From: a virus
Strand: one strand, 5' to 3'
DNA: 49,881 nucleotides
Virus record (IMG/VR): IMGVR_UViG_3300042691_013885
Coordinates: 1 to 49,881 of that record
The translations under genes and the position numbers were made by a program. Below the pieces are notes generated by a model. That model was given only the letters and a program-made list of their open reading frames with translations, was not told the origin of the DNA and made no database searches. Shown here one piece after another: positions 23,373 to 32,185 of the stretch (positions within the stretch are counted from its first letter, which is position 1; each line of letters begins with the position of its first letter).

Positions 23373-23567
23373 TCAGTACCGCCGCCATCGGAAGTTGCTC
23401 TTGAAGGGGGTCCGAGCGATCACGCTCTTGTCCTTCTTCTTCACCTTCCGCGTTGTCCGTCGAAAGGGGTTGAGATCGCGCTTCTCGGCTCCGAACATCT
23501 CACGCCGGCCGCTGGAGTAGGCGGTGCGGCGGTGCCGCCACGCCTCCTCCCACGGGGACGTGATCAG
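23373..23567 (-). CDS. Small basic ORF: -1 frameshift extension or CTG-initiated gene
   Basis: This frame fills the gap between the acidic-tailed head protein and the protease but lacks an ATG, GTG or TTG near its 5' end. It is in the -1 frame of the upstream gene, whose last codons TCG GGA AAC GAC TGA contain the heptamer G GGA AAC (23576-23570). A slip there would add 65 residues, giving a 286-residue product. Alternatively CTG 23567 overlaps the stop as CTGA. The peptide is very basic (TSPWEEAWRHRRTAYSS, then NPFRRTTRKVKKKDKSV, ending NFRWRRY). Internal ATG 23498 would give 41 residues. It reads as real coding sequence; the mode of initiation is unresolved. Confidence 0.55.
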   Translation of the reverse strand: MITSPWEEAWRHRRTAYSSGRREMFGAEKRDLNPFRRTTRKVKKKDKSVIARTPFKSNFRWRRY

Positions 23568-24232
23568 TCGTTTCCCGACTCGTCCTCGTCCTCGCCATCC
23601 TCATCGTCCTCGTCGTCGGCATTCGCCTCGTAGAGGTCGACCGCGTCGAGAACCGTCTCCAGACCTTCGGCGAAGGCAGCGGCGATGTCCTCGTCCGACG
23701 ACTCCTCCAGCTTGCCTTCGCTCATCGCCGTGGCGATGTCCGCGAACGACTCCGCGATCTCGCCCAGCTCGCCCGCGACGGCAGCGAACATGCGCTCGTC
23801 CTCGGACTCGTAGATGTCCGCCTTCACCCACTCGGTGAAGATGCCGGCCAGCTTGTCCGCGATGATGGCCGCGTTGGCGAACGCCTTCAGAGCCTCCGTC
23901 GAATCGAACGCCTCCTGCCGGGTGCCCAGCCGAATCGCCTTCGCGGCAACCTTGGCAGCGCGGCGCTGACCCTTGGCGGTCATCAGGCGCTTCTTGGCCT
24001 TCTTCGCAGCCTTCTTGCCCGCTGCGCTACGGCGGTACTTCTTCGCCATCATGCGCTCGGCGGTCGACGTCTTCTGCTGGCGGACCTTCTTGCCACCACG
24101 GAGGGCGACACGAACACGACCAGCCTCATCGAGGCTGTCGCTCTCGGCCTGCGGGGCTTCCGTGGACTCCTTGATCAGACCGATCTTGCGGAAGTCTTCT
24201 TCGAGGGAAGTGATCACGACGGGGTTCTTCAT
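23564..24232 (-). CDS. Putative prohead core / internal head protein, basic middle and acidic tail
   Basis: 222 residues; ATG with AAGGAGACTGGAAA upstream. Residues about 45-105 are very basic (KKYRRSAAGKKAAKKAKKRL), residues 115-190 helical and acidic, and the last 20 almost all Asp/Glu. Such charge-segregated proteins between portal and protease genes correspond by position to prohead core proteins such as T4 gp67/gp68. A GGGAAAC heptamer just before the stop could give a -1 extension. No sequence family is recognised, so the role is positional inference. Confidence 0.65.
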   Translation of the reverse strand: MKNPVVITSLEEDFRKIGLIKESTEAPQAESDSLDEAGRVRVALRGGKKVRQQKTSTAERMMAKKYRRSAAGKKAAKKAKKRLMTAKGQRRAAKVAAKAIRLGTRQEAFDSTEALKAFANAAIIADKLAGIFTEWVKADIYESEDERMFAAVAGELGEIAESFADIATAMSEGKLEESSDEDIAAAFAEGLETVLDAVDLYEANADDEDDEDGEDEDESGND

Positions 24233-24250
24233 TTTCCAGTCTCCTTGGCG

Positions 24251-25228
24251 TCAGTTGAGACGCGCAGCCAGTTTCGCCGCGAAGGCACCTGCAACCTCGA
24301 ACGAGGCTACCTCAGAGGCGATAGAATCGAACACCTTGGCAATCCGGTCAACCTGACCGAACTCCGCTGTGGCCTCGACCACGAACTCCTTGACCTGCGA
24401 AACGTCCGCAAGGAGGTCGGTGACGAAGGACTCCAACGAAGTGATTGCCTCCTCCCCGCCTTCCTGAACGGCCTGTTCGCGGACCTCGCGGACAGTTTGC
24501 AGTGCGGCAGAGGCTTGAGACTCGACGGCAGCCAAACGACCGAGAAGATGCTCGACGTCGTCTTGAACCAGCGTCTTGTAGTGCGGAAGCTCGGACGGCT
24601 TGGTGGACCCGTCGTAGAGCTTGGTGAACTTCGGGGAAAGCGGGGCGGGAAGCGAGGCGCTCTCGACCAGCGCGGACACACGGTCTTTCCGGCTGTCGAT
24701 CAGCATCTTCCACGGTCGGTCGGCGCGGCTCTCCTGCATGGACTGGAGCAACTCCCCGTCCGAGATGACGTTTGCAGCGTCGACAAGTGGCGCAAGGGCA
24801 GCGACTTTCTCGTTGGCCTGCGCGGTGAGACCACGGATGAACAGGTCGGCCGCAGTCCGCGCTTCCTTCTGGACGTACCGGCGCACGTTCTTCTCGGTCA
24901 CGACCGTCACCGGAAGATGCTCGGTGCCGAGGAAGTAGATGGCGCCGGCAGCGCTGCTTTCGTAGCGGATGCGCGCAACACCGCCGTCGTCGCTCAAGAT
25001 GACGACGTTGTCGGGGAACACGCCGAGAACCTGCACGGAGCGACCGCCGAACAGGTTGTGTGACTCCTCGCGGAGCGCCGAAGCGACCTTCGCAGAGATG
25101 TCTTGGAAAGACCCGGCCAAGAGCCCAGCCAGCTCGGCCGCAGGGACGAAGGGTAACTGTTGATGGGTCATCAGGGCGTTCACGCTATCCAGAGCAGAAG
25201 TTAGCGTCAAGGAAACCGCCGAACTCAA
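24251..25228 (-). CDS. Hypothetical head-associated protein
   Basis: Up to 325 residues if translation starts at the TTG that overlaps the portal stop (TTGA); ATG 25171 (MTHQQLPF) is an alternative, and neither has a strong ribosome site. The N-terminal half has a small beta domain (GGRSVQVLGVFPDNVVILSDDGG, SSAAGAIYFLGTEHLPVTV); the C-terminal half is helical and coiled (LLGRLAAVESQASAALQTVREVREQ). No known family is recognised. It is encoded between portal and core proteins, so a head-assembly role is plausible. Confidence 0.6.
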   Translation of the reverse strand: MSSAVSLTLTSALDSVNALMTHQQLPFVPAAELAGLLAGSFQDISAKVASALREESHNLFGGRSVQVLGVFPDNVVILSDDGGVARIRYESSAAGAIYFLGTEHLPVTVVTEKNVRRYVQKEARTAADLFIRGLTAQANEKVAALAPLVDAANVISDGELLQSMQESRADRPWKMLIDSRKDRVSALVESASLPAPLSPKFTKLYDGSTKPSELPHYKTLVQDDVEHLLGRLAAVESQASAALQTVREVREQAVQEGGEEAITSLESFVTDLLADVSQVKEFVVEATAEFGQVDRIAKVFDSIASEVASFEVAGAFAAKLAARLN

Positions 25229-27075
25229 CGACGGAACCCGGTCGACCGGAGGTCACGAAGCAACCCGCCCAGTTCCCGCAGTCTCAACTCCATACCACGG
25301 TCGTTCTTCAGGAGCATGTTCAACTTTTCGGTGGCCCGCTGCTCTGCGGCGGTGTTTTTCCCCTCGAAAAGCTCACGGTCGGAGATGCCATTCCTCGTCG
25401 ACAAACCGCGTCGATGGGCGTCCATCCGACGCTGGTGGAGACGGCGCTCGACGAGGTTCATGTTCCGGGGGATGACCAGCCGGGAAGCCTCAGTCGGAGG
25501 TGGACCGAACTCGCCTTCTGGAGGGGTTTCCTCTGGGGGCGCCTCCTCCGGGGGTGCTTCACCGGGAACCCCGCCTTCCGGCATCGGCGGTTGAGCCGCA
25601 GCCATCGCGTCCCCTTGAGTCTTGGCATCAGCGATGGCCTCGCCGCGTCGCTGCTTCTGGATCTCTTTGATCTCGGTCTCGGACATGCCGAAGACGTTGG
25701 AGAGGATCCAGTGCAAGGAGACGAACTCCTTCATCCGGGCAGCGAGGTCGGCCTTGGCGGTGCGAACTTCCATCTGGGCAAGCTCGAAGATCGCCGATGG
25801 GACGGTCATGTTGATGTCGTACTCGACGGAGTACGGGTCGATGTTGAGTGCTGACAGGTGAACACGCACGATCTTCCGCAGACCGTTCTTCAACTCACGC
25901 TGGATGCGAAGAACCGTGCGAGCAAACCGGACGTCCTCCGACGAGAGAACTGCCCGCGCGACACCTTGCTCTTGCCCGAGATACGCCTTCGGAACCTTGA
26001 TGGCGGCGAACAGCTTGTCCCGGAAGTATTCGATGTCGTCCATCGCCTGCCACTGGGGCGCACCCAGCGTTTCGATGCGTGTGGAGTCGACGCCTTTGCG
26101 GCTCGGAACGAAGAAGTCCTCGTCCTGCGCGAGGGACTCAAACTTCAGGTTGAGCTTCCCGGTTCCGGGGTCAACGAACCGCTTCTTGCGGAAGTTCTGG
26201 CGAACGCGGTTGACGAACGCGAGGGCTTCCTGCGGAGGCAGGTCTCCGACGTCGACGTAGAACGCGAACCGCTCCGGTGCCCGCTGGAGGCGGTACACGA
26301 GGGCCGCGTCCTCCAAGAGCATGAGCCGCTTCCAGATCCAACGGGCGGCTTCGAGGCTGGAGTGCCCGTAGACCGACCGGCGTTCCTTACCGCGAAGCCG
26401 GAAGTGCGCGACTTCCCACGGCTCGAAAGCAGAGATGGGCGCTTGGGTGAGGTCGCCGGGGCCGTTGGAGGGGGACGGGCCGGAAAACTTTGCAGCGAGG
26501 ATGGACTGGTAGTCGTTCCCGGTGAAGTCGAACCGGCCCTTGAAGTCCTGTATGAACCCGAGGAGGTCACCCTTCGGGGTCTCCAGCCGACGTACCGTGG
26601 GGGCCGGCAGGTAGTTCAGACCGCGCACGCCATCTTCGTTGACGAGGATTTCCTCGAAGTCGTTGCCGTACTTGCAGAGCGTTCGGGCGACCTCCCAGAT
26701 CTCCTCGTCCATCCGAAGGGTACGGTTGAACAAGTCGTCGATGACCTGCTGGACAGTCTTGTCCGGCGACGTGACCCATACGGTCCTGTGCATCACCGAG
26801 TCTGGCTGCGTGGCGTCGTCAGCGAGGATGTCGAGGGCGGTCGCGATCTCGCCGTAGTCGTCCATCTCCTCGTAGTCGGCGTACCGAAGCAACAGGTCTT
26901 GATCGAGCCGAAGGTACTCCGACAGCGCGTCGTACCCGACACCGGTCAGGACGTCGATGGCGCTACCGTCGATGCGGTCAGACGTCGAACCCTTTGCGAT
27001 CTGGAGGTTCGCGCGGTCCTTGTCACGGGAGAAGGCGGCAGAGATCCGCTTGGCGACGTCACCTGCGAAACCCAT
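25225..27075 (-). CDS. Portal protein, gp20-like
   Basis: 616 residues; ATG overlaps the upstream stop by one base. Diagnostic features are the wing region YADYEEMDDYGEIATALDILADDATQPD, the DLFNRTLRMDEEIWEVARTLCKYGNDFEEI block, and the clip/stem parts (FVNRVRQNFRKKRFVDPGTGKL, GAPQWQAMDDIEYFRDKLFAAIKVPKAYLG), all as in T4 gp20-type portals. Length exceeds T4 gp20 (524) because of a C-terminal extension with a Pro/Glu-rich linker (about 510-545) and a basic helical end. It forms the dodecameric DNA gate and nucleates head assembly. Neighbours (terminase upstream, core and protease downstream) agree. Confidence 0.92.
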   Translation of the reverse strand: MGFAGDVAKRISAAFSRDKDRANLQIAKGSTSDRIDGSAIDVLTGVGYDALSEYLRLDQDLLLRYADYEEMDDYGEIATALDILADDATQPDSVMHRTVWVTSPDKTVQQVIDDLFNRTLRMDEEIWEVARTLCKYGNDFEEILVNEDGVRGLNYLPAPTVRRLETPKGDLLGFIQDFKGRFDFTGNDYQSILAAKFSGPSPSNGPGDLTQAPISAFEPWEVAHFRLRGKERRSVYGHSSLEAARWIWKRLMLLEDAALVYRLQRAPERFAFYVDVGDLPPQEALAFVNRVRQNFRKKRFVDPGTGKLNLKFESLAQDEDFFVPSRKGVDSTRIETLGAPQWQAMDDIEYFRDKLFAAIKVPKAYLGQEQGVARAVLSSEDVRFARTVLRIQRELKNGLRKIVRVHLSALNIDPYSVEYDINMTVPSAIFELAQMEVRTAKADLAARMKEFVSLHWILSNVFGMSETEIKEIQKQRRGEAIADAKTQGDAMAAAQPPMPEGGVPGEAPPEEAPPEETPPEGEFGPPPTEASRLVIPRNMNLVERRLHQRRMDAHRRGLSTRNGISDRELFEGKNTAAEQRATEKLNMLLKNDRGMELRLRELGGLLRDLRSTGFRR

Positions 27076-27413
27076 CAGCCCCGTCCCTTCAGCGTCGCTT
27101 GAAACGCCGTCAGAAACTCGGGAGGAGCTTCCGACAGAGCCTTTCCGATGCGCTTGGCGAGCGTCTCGGGAGCCGCAGTCATACGCCAGTAGTCCGCAGG
27201 GCGCATCCCTTGTTGCTCGATAGCCTCCGCGAAGCGTTCAGCGATGACGATGGCAACCTCGCCGATGATCGGTTTGACGTCGACTTCGGATGCGGTTTCA
27301 GCAACAGCCGTGGACTGGGCTTTCGTCGGCTGGATGAGGACGGTGGCCGTGTCCGCCGCCTCGACGGTCAAAGCTCGTAGCTCTCGACGGATGCGTTCAG
27401 CGCGGTCAGTCAT
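27075..27413 (-). CDS. Small hypothetical protein between terminase and portal
   Basis: 112 residues. ATG 27413 overlaps the terminase stop by four bases (ATGA), and its own stop overlaps the portal start (TGATG), so it is translationally coupled on both sides. The protein is helical (DRAERIRRELRALTVEAADTATVL; GEVAIVIAERFAEAIEQQ; ETLAKRIGKALSEAPPEF). No family is recognised; a packaging or portal-assembly helper is suggested by position only. Confidence 0.6.
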   Translation of the reverse strand: MTDRAERIRRELRALTVEAADTATVLIQPTKAQSTAVAETASEVDVKPIIGEVAIVIAERFAEAIEQQGMRPADYWRMTAAPETLAKRIGKALSEAPPEFLTAFQATLKGRG

Positions 27414-29482
27414 CGTCCCCACCCTGTCCCACTGCCACGGAAGAAGGGCAACGGCTCCCATCGTTCCAGATTGGTGTTTTCCGTCGCGCCGAGGCTTCCG
27501 GCGCCGACCGCTTGGTACTGCTCGGAGAGCCAAGTATCGCCTCCGGAGGCGGAGTGGCGCAAGATCGGGAGTGGCGTAGTCAACTGCTGCTGCGCGAGCG
27601 ACCAGCACACGCCGGCAAGAGCGTCGGCACAGTCCTTCGACCCGCGCACAGGGTGGTCGATCTTGCGGCGCCGGTAGTCCCGTTGAAGCTGCCGGAGTTC
27701 CGTGAGGAGGAGAGGATGCTCATACATGAACACCCGGTCCTCGTAGAGCGCGGTCTTGAGGTTTTCGTACGGCTCGGTGCTCGTGTCGACGGAGAGGATC
27801 TTCGCGTTGAAGCCCTTCTGGTTGAGCTGCTGCACCATGTCAGTCGACTGGAAGGAGTCCGTCGTGACCGATGTGATGACGTAGCCGTGCTGGGAGATCT
27901 CGTAGATGAGTCGGCGAACGTCGCCGAGGATGATCTCGTCTCCGGGCGGAGGCACCACGCGGAGCATGAGGTCGACGACGTAGATCGGTGCGCGCTCCAG
28001 ATGCTCGCCGTTCTCGCCGCGACGAACGACGTCCTTGAATCCGGCGACGTGGGCCATGCAGAAGCCCAGCGCGTCGTGTCTCAATCCGATGTCGATGTGG
28101 ATGTGACGCATCGCGTTGGGCGTGATGCGCGGGCGCAGTACGTTCGCGTACGTGCGCGCGAGTGTTTGCTCTTGCACGGGAGCGACGGCCTTCTCCCATA
28201 CGAACTGGCCGGGGCGTGAGGGGTCGTGCTCCAGCGACGAAAAGAAGTGCCGGTCGGGGCCGTACATCTTCTTGTCCTGCTCGACGGCGTCTTGGAGCTT
28301 CTCACGTCGTTGGATGAACGGGCTGATGCTGACGACGGAGCAGCCGGCGATGTCTTTGATCGACCCTTCGAGGTCACGCTCGAAGTCGTGGATGAAGTCC
28401 TCGGGGACGTCGATGATCAGCGTGCCCTCCGGCAGCGTCGGGCGGAGCTTTTCGGCTTCTCCGGGCTCCAAAATCTTCGACGGCGCGGTCTCGTTGCCGA
28501 CGAGAACTTGGAACTTCTCGGCCGAGTAGTAGTCCTCGGGCTTGACCTCCCACAGCGCGTAGTCCCGCACGAAGATCGTGGGGTCCATGCGGGCCTCTTT
28601 GAGGCGCCGGGAAACGAAGTCCTCGTGGGTCGTCTTCGAGGAGGCGATGAACAAAATGCCCGGAAGTTTTCCGGCCCGCTCGAAGCGGGACTTCATACGT
28701 CGCTTCAACGAGGAGTAGATGACGTCGGCGTGGTCGACGATCCCCGCATCGGCGTTCTTCCCGCGCTTCGGGAGGAAGTTACCTTCGTCCATGAAAGCGC
28801 TGATGACGTTGAGACCGAGGGCCGAGGTGTCGGTCGTCGCGCGAGGAGCCACCCATACCGAGTGCGGGAATCGGAGTTCCTTCTTGGTGGCTTGGAAGGG
28901 GAAGTGTTCTTGGAAGTACGGGCTGGCCGTGATCTTTGTCTTGATGTTCTCGAACACAACCTTCGTCGCCAGTTCCTCGTTCACCGAGAAGCAGGCGAGC
29001 GTGATGTTCGTGTCCTTGGCGAGGCCGAAGCTCTTGTGGGGGTCTTTGAGGCAGGAGATCTCGTAGAGCACACGGCAGATGCCGATGGAGCAGACGAATG
29101 ACTTGCCGATACCGATGGCCCCGGTCCAGATCGATTCGTTGTACCCACCCTCGAACAGTTCGATGAGGTCGTCGAGGTACTTCGGGTAGAGCGAGTCGCA
29201 GGTGTTGCCGAGGAAGTAGGGGTCTTTGATGAAGGTCTTGATGTCGACGGGTGGGCTCTTGTATTCGATGGACGTCAGGGCATCGAGCAGGCGCGGCGGT
29301 GCCTTCTTCGCCTGAAACTGCGTAGCGGCGGACCCGGTCTTCTTCTGATGAAACTCCGCGAGAACAACCCGCAGCGCCTCGCGTTCCTCCGAAGAGAGAG
29401 CTTCGAGGTCGTTCCGCAGCCCGGCATCGAGTTCCTCGACAGTGCGAACGCTGAACGTGCGGCCATTCTTCTCGACGAGCAT
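27410..29482 (-). CDS. Terminase large subunit (packaging ATPase and nuclease)
   Basis: 690 residues. The ATPase has Walker A G121-AIGIGKS (TGAIGIGKSF), an aromatic/Q-like region before it, and Walker B with the catalytic Glu in ISAFMDEGNF (231-236). The C-terminal RNase H-like nuclease shows HIDIGLRHDALGF (first Asp), a strand ending VTTDSFQST (second Asp) and a terminal KDCADALAG segment (third Asp). The N-terminal 80 residues are an extra helical part. ATG 29482 is three bases after the upstream stop. The enzyme cuts concatemers and pumps DNA through the portal encoded just downstream. Confidence 0.92.
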   Translation of the reverse strand: MLVEKNGRTFSVRTVEELDAGLRNDLEALSSEEREALRVVLAEFHQKKTGSAATQFQAKKAPPRLLDALTSIEYKSPPVDIKTFIKDPYFLGNTCDSLYPKYLDDLIELFEGGYNESIWTGAIGIGKSFVCSIGICRVLYEISCLKDPHKSFGLAKDTNITLACFSVNEELATKVVFENIKTKITASPYFQEHFPFQATKKELRFPHSVWVAPRATTDTSALGLNVISAFMDEGNFLPKRGKNADAGIVDHADVIYSSLKRRMKSRFERAGKLPGILFIASSKTTHEDFVSRRLKEARMDPTIFVRDYALWEVKPEDYYSAEKFQVLVGNETAPSKILEPGEAEKLRPTLPEGTLIIDVPEDFIHDFERDLEGSIKDIAGCSVVSISPFIQRREKLQDAVEQDKKMYGPDRHFFSSLEHDPSRPGQFVWEKAVAPVQEQTLARTYANVLRPRITPNAMRHIHIDIGLRHDALGFCMAHVAGFKDVVRRGENGEHLERAPIYVVDLMLRVVPPPGDEIILGDVRRLIYEISQHGYVITSVTTDSFQSTDMVQQLNQKGFNAKILSVDTSTEPYENLKTALYEDRVFMYEHPLLLTELRQLQRDYRRRKIDHPVRGSKDCADALAGVCWSLAQQQLTTPLPILRHSASGGDTWLSEQYQAVGAGSLGATENTNLERWEPLPFFRGSGTGWGR

Positions 29483-29484
29483 GT

Positions 29485-30240
29485 TCAGTTCCCCTTGTCA
29501 GGGTCCGGGAGTTCGGGGGTGACGTCGAGAACAGCGGCGTCGGCTACATCTTCGGGCAGCGGGGCGAGACGTTCAAGCTGCGAGACCAGTTCGGGATGCC
29601 GTTCGGAGCGGTCGGCAATCGACAGCAGCCGTTCGGCTAGACCAAGCACCTTCCGGCGCGACTCTCCGCTATCCAGCACCCGAGCGACGGCCGGGCTGTC
29701 CGCGTAGCGTTCGGCGACGTCCGCCATGAGGGTCGTCTCGACGTCCACCTTGCCAAGTTGGCGCTGGTGGATGCCGAGGTCCATCTTCAGTTGGGACGCG
29801 GACGAGAGGATCTCGCGAGCGGTTCGGATCTCCTGCGTCATCGTCGGCAGCAGCTTCTTGATGTTCTTCTCGGTCTGGAAGTCGATCTCGATACGCTGCA
29901 TCTGGATCTTGTAGAGCCGGTGCATCTCGTCGAGTTCGTCCAGCCCGTGCTTCACCTCTTCAACGGCGTTGGCGAAAACTTGGTTGAGCGGCCCGGCGCG
30001 CTGCGCGGCCGGGATCGACATCCGGTAGTCGTTGAGCAGGTTGACGAGCGATGGGATGGTCATGTTGGTCATCTCGTTGCGCTCGTTCTGCATCCACTCG
30101 GCCACGATGCGCGCAGAGACGCCGTCCTCGACCAGCCGCTTGTGCATGTCTTTGAAGCACTTGCATGATCGCAGGGAGGTGAAGTTGGTCGCCCGGCTGA
30201 CCGGGCGCACCCGACCGCCTTTTTTTGGAAGCGTCGTCAT
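29485..30240 (-). CDS. Hypothetical helical protein, possible small terminase
   Basis: 251 residues from ATG 30240; a GTG nine bases earlier is possible and neither has a strong ribosome site. The N-terminus is basic with a helix-turn-helix-like stretch (CFKDMHKRLVEDGVSARIVAEWMQNER) and the centre is long helical (EEVKHGLDELDEMHRLYKIQ; TEKNIKKLLPTMTQEIRTAREIL), as in oligomeric small terminases. It directly precedes the large terminase gene, the usual place for the DNA-recognition subunit. The assignment is tentative; no family motif is recognised. Confidence 0.5.
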   Translation of the reverse strand: MTTLPKKGGRVRPVSRATNFTSLRSCKCFKDMHKRLVEDGVSARIVAEWMQNERNEMTNMTIPSLVNLLNDYRMSIPAAQRAGPLNQVFANAVEEVKHGLDELDEMHRLYKIQMQRIEIDFQTEKNIKKLLPTMTQEIRTAREILSSASQLKMDLGIHQRQLGKVDVETTLMADVAERYADSPAVARVLDSGESRRKVLGLAERLLSIADRSERHPELVSQLERLAPLPEDVADAAVLDVTPELPDPDKGN

Positions 30241-30280
30241 TGTCAACACTCTAGCAGCGGTGGAGAGGTGGAGCCAACGC

Positions 30281-32128
30281 CTACTTCGCGGCCCATGAGC
30301 GTCCGCCGCCGACCTCTGCCTCGGTCGGGACGTGCTTCATCATTGGAGCCATTCCCTCGATCATGCACTCGTGCAGCAGCGCCTGCGTGGTCTTGGTGAG
30401 TTCGGGGTCGTCCCGGTGTTCGAGGATGATCTCGTCGTGAACCATGTGAACCATGCTGGCGTCGGCACCCTTGCCGAGCAGTGGAACGCGCCCGCCGTTG
30501 AGCTTCTTCAGACGGTCATAGACGAGCCGGATGGTGTTCTTGAGGCCGTCCGCGCCGGAGCCTTGAACCGGGCTGTTGAAGAACTCGTTGTGCGCCTTCT
30601 CGTCCTTGAGGATGCGGCGCCGGCCCCAGATCGTGCGGGTCTCGCGGTTGCGCTTGCCTGAGTCGAGGGCGAAGTTGTGCCACCCGGCGATGCCGCTGTA
30701 CGCCTCGAAGAACCGTCGCCGGAACGTCTTGGCCTGCGCCTCGGTGAGCGTCACGCCGTAGCTGCCCTTCGCGTAGAGCACCAGCTTCGCGGCCTGCATC
30801 CCGTAGATGAAGCCGAAGTTGACTGGCTTGGCCTGTTGGCGCTCTGGCTTGGTGATGTCCTTCTCGGACTTCCCGGTGACGAGCGACGCGGTCGCGTAGT
30901 GCGCGTCGCGGCCGTCTTGGAAAACCTTGATGAGCGTCTTGTCCCCGGAGATCTCGGCGACGAGCCGCATCTCGATGTTCGACCAGTCGCAGATCGCAAG
31001 CGAGCGTCCTTCCGGCGCACGAAAGCAGTCACGGAAGTCCTTCCCGCGAGGAACCTGTTGAAGGTTCGGCGAGCGGCACGCGTAGCGACCAGCGTCGGTG
31101 TACGGGTAGTACGAGCAGTGGATGCGGTGCGTGTCTGGGTGGAGGTGTTCGAGATAGTCCAGCCCGAAGCTCTTGATGGCCTGCGCGTAGCCTCGGTACT
31201 CGATGAACTCTCGGAGGACGGGGTACTTCTCTGCGACCATCGCCAAGGACATCTCCTTGGTGTCTTGGATGGGCACGATGGTCGTCAGCCCGGTCTCTGG
31301 GTCTTTGATCTTTTGCTTGATGCCGAGCTTCTGGAAGGAGCGCAGCACCTGATCGGGGCTGTCGATGTTGAAGCCGACTGCGCCGAAGCCGGGCAGAGCA
31401 ACCTGCGCCGACGGGTTCGGTAACTGCGCGAGAAGGCTCTCTCGCAGGCGGACCATATTGGCCCTGTCCGATTCCGTGCGCTTCTTCCACATCTCGACGT
31501 CGAGGCCGAAGCCGTTCAGCTCCATCACGGCTTCCGGGAGGATCGCTTGAAACTCCAGTTGAGCGATGCGCGTGAGCCCACCCGTCACGACCTTCGGTTT
31601 GAGCGCTTCGCGCAGACGGAGCAGCTTGTCGACGTCGTCAGCGGAGTAGTCGTACTGGCGTTGCGTGAGCGGTCCATCCCAGTCGGACGCTGCGAGGTCG
31701 TCGACCTCCGGCGCCTCCCCAAGTTCGCGCTTGTAGAGCGTCCACAAGTCGTGGTGCATCCCCGGAAGACCCGCGTACACGATGTTCGACGCGCGAAACG
31801 TGTCGAAGACGCGATTGAGTTCGAGGTCGTGGTGCCAGAGCAGCCACTTCTGGTCGAACTTGAGGTTCTGGCCGACGACGATGGCCTTGGTGCTGCGGAG
31901 CGCATCGACAACGGGGCCGAGAGTCCCGGTGCGGTAGAGGTCGATGACGTAGCGCCCCGCCCCGGTGTTGAGGGACATCAGCCGGATGCGCCCTGTCATC
32001 GGGTCGACGCTGCCGCCACCACCGATCTTCGCGGTTTCAAGGTCGAGCGCGATGGCGTCGGCCTGTGCAATCTCGCGGGCAATGCCAGCGAGCGGAGCCT
32101 CGTCGGTGACGAGCGTGTACGGGCGCAC
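30281..32128 (-). CDS. DNA polymerase, family A, with 3'-5' exonuclease
   Basis: 615 residues, GTG start with GGAGGACATA upstream. Exonuclease motifs: D29/E31 (ALDLETA), N88..D92 (VGQNLKFDQKW), Y161..D164 (YSADD). Polymerase motifs: A, D381 in CDWSNIEMRLVAE; B, R430...K434..N437-FG..Y442-G; C, H564-D565-E566 (MVHDEIILEH). All catalytic residues of Pol I-type replicases are present, while a 5'-3' exonuclease domain is absent, as in other phage family A polymerases. T4 uses a family B enzyme, so this phage combines a T4-like virion with a different replicase. The gene lies between the accessory block and packaging genes, apart from the other replication genes. Confidence 0.95.
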   Translation of the reverse strand: MRPYTLVTDEAPLAGIAREIAQADAIALDLETAKIGGGGSVDPMTGRIRLMSLNTGAGRYVIDLYRTGTLGPVVDALRSTKAIVVGQNLKFDQKWLLWHHDLELNRVFDTFRASNIVYAGLPGMHHDLWTLYKRELGEAPEVDDLAASDWDGPLTQRQYDYSADDVDKLLRLREALKPKVVTGGLTRIAQLEFQAILPEAVMELNGFGLDVEMWKKRTESDRANMVRLRESLLAQLPNPSAQVALPGFGAVGFNIDSPDQVLRSFQKLGIKQKIKDPETGLTTIVPIQDTKEMSLAMVAEKYPVLREFIEYRGYAQAIKSFGLDYLEHLHPDTHRIHCSYYPYTDAGRYACRSPNLQQVPRGKDFRDCFRAPEGRSLAICDWSNIEMRLVAEISGDKTLIKVFQDGRDAHYATASLVTGKSEKDITKPERQQAKPVNFGFIYGMQAAKLVLYAKGSYGVTLTEAQAKTFRRRFFEAYSGIAGWHNFALDSGKRNRETRTIWGRRRILKDEKAHNEFFNSPVQGSGADGLKNTIRLVYDRLKKLNGGRVPLLGKGADASMVHMVHDEIILEHRDDPELTKTTQALLHECMIEGMAPMMKHVPTEAEVGGGRSWAAK

Positions 32129-32185
32129 TATGTCCTCCCATGAAAGGGCACTGCGCGCTGTGTAACACGACTTCCAAAGCTGCGG

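Noticed and set aside
30240-30249. TTGACA at the start of the gene before the terminase, as a -35 promoter box
   Set aside because: The hexamer overlaps the start codon, and no -10-like sequence lies at the right distance; a promoter here would produce a leaderless, truncated message.
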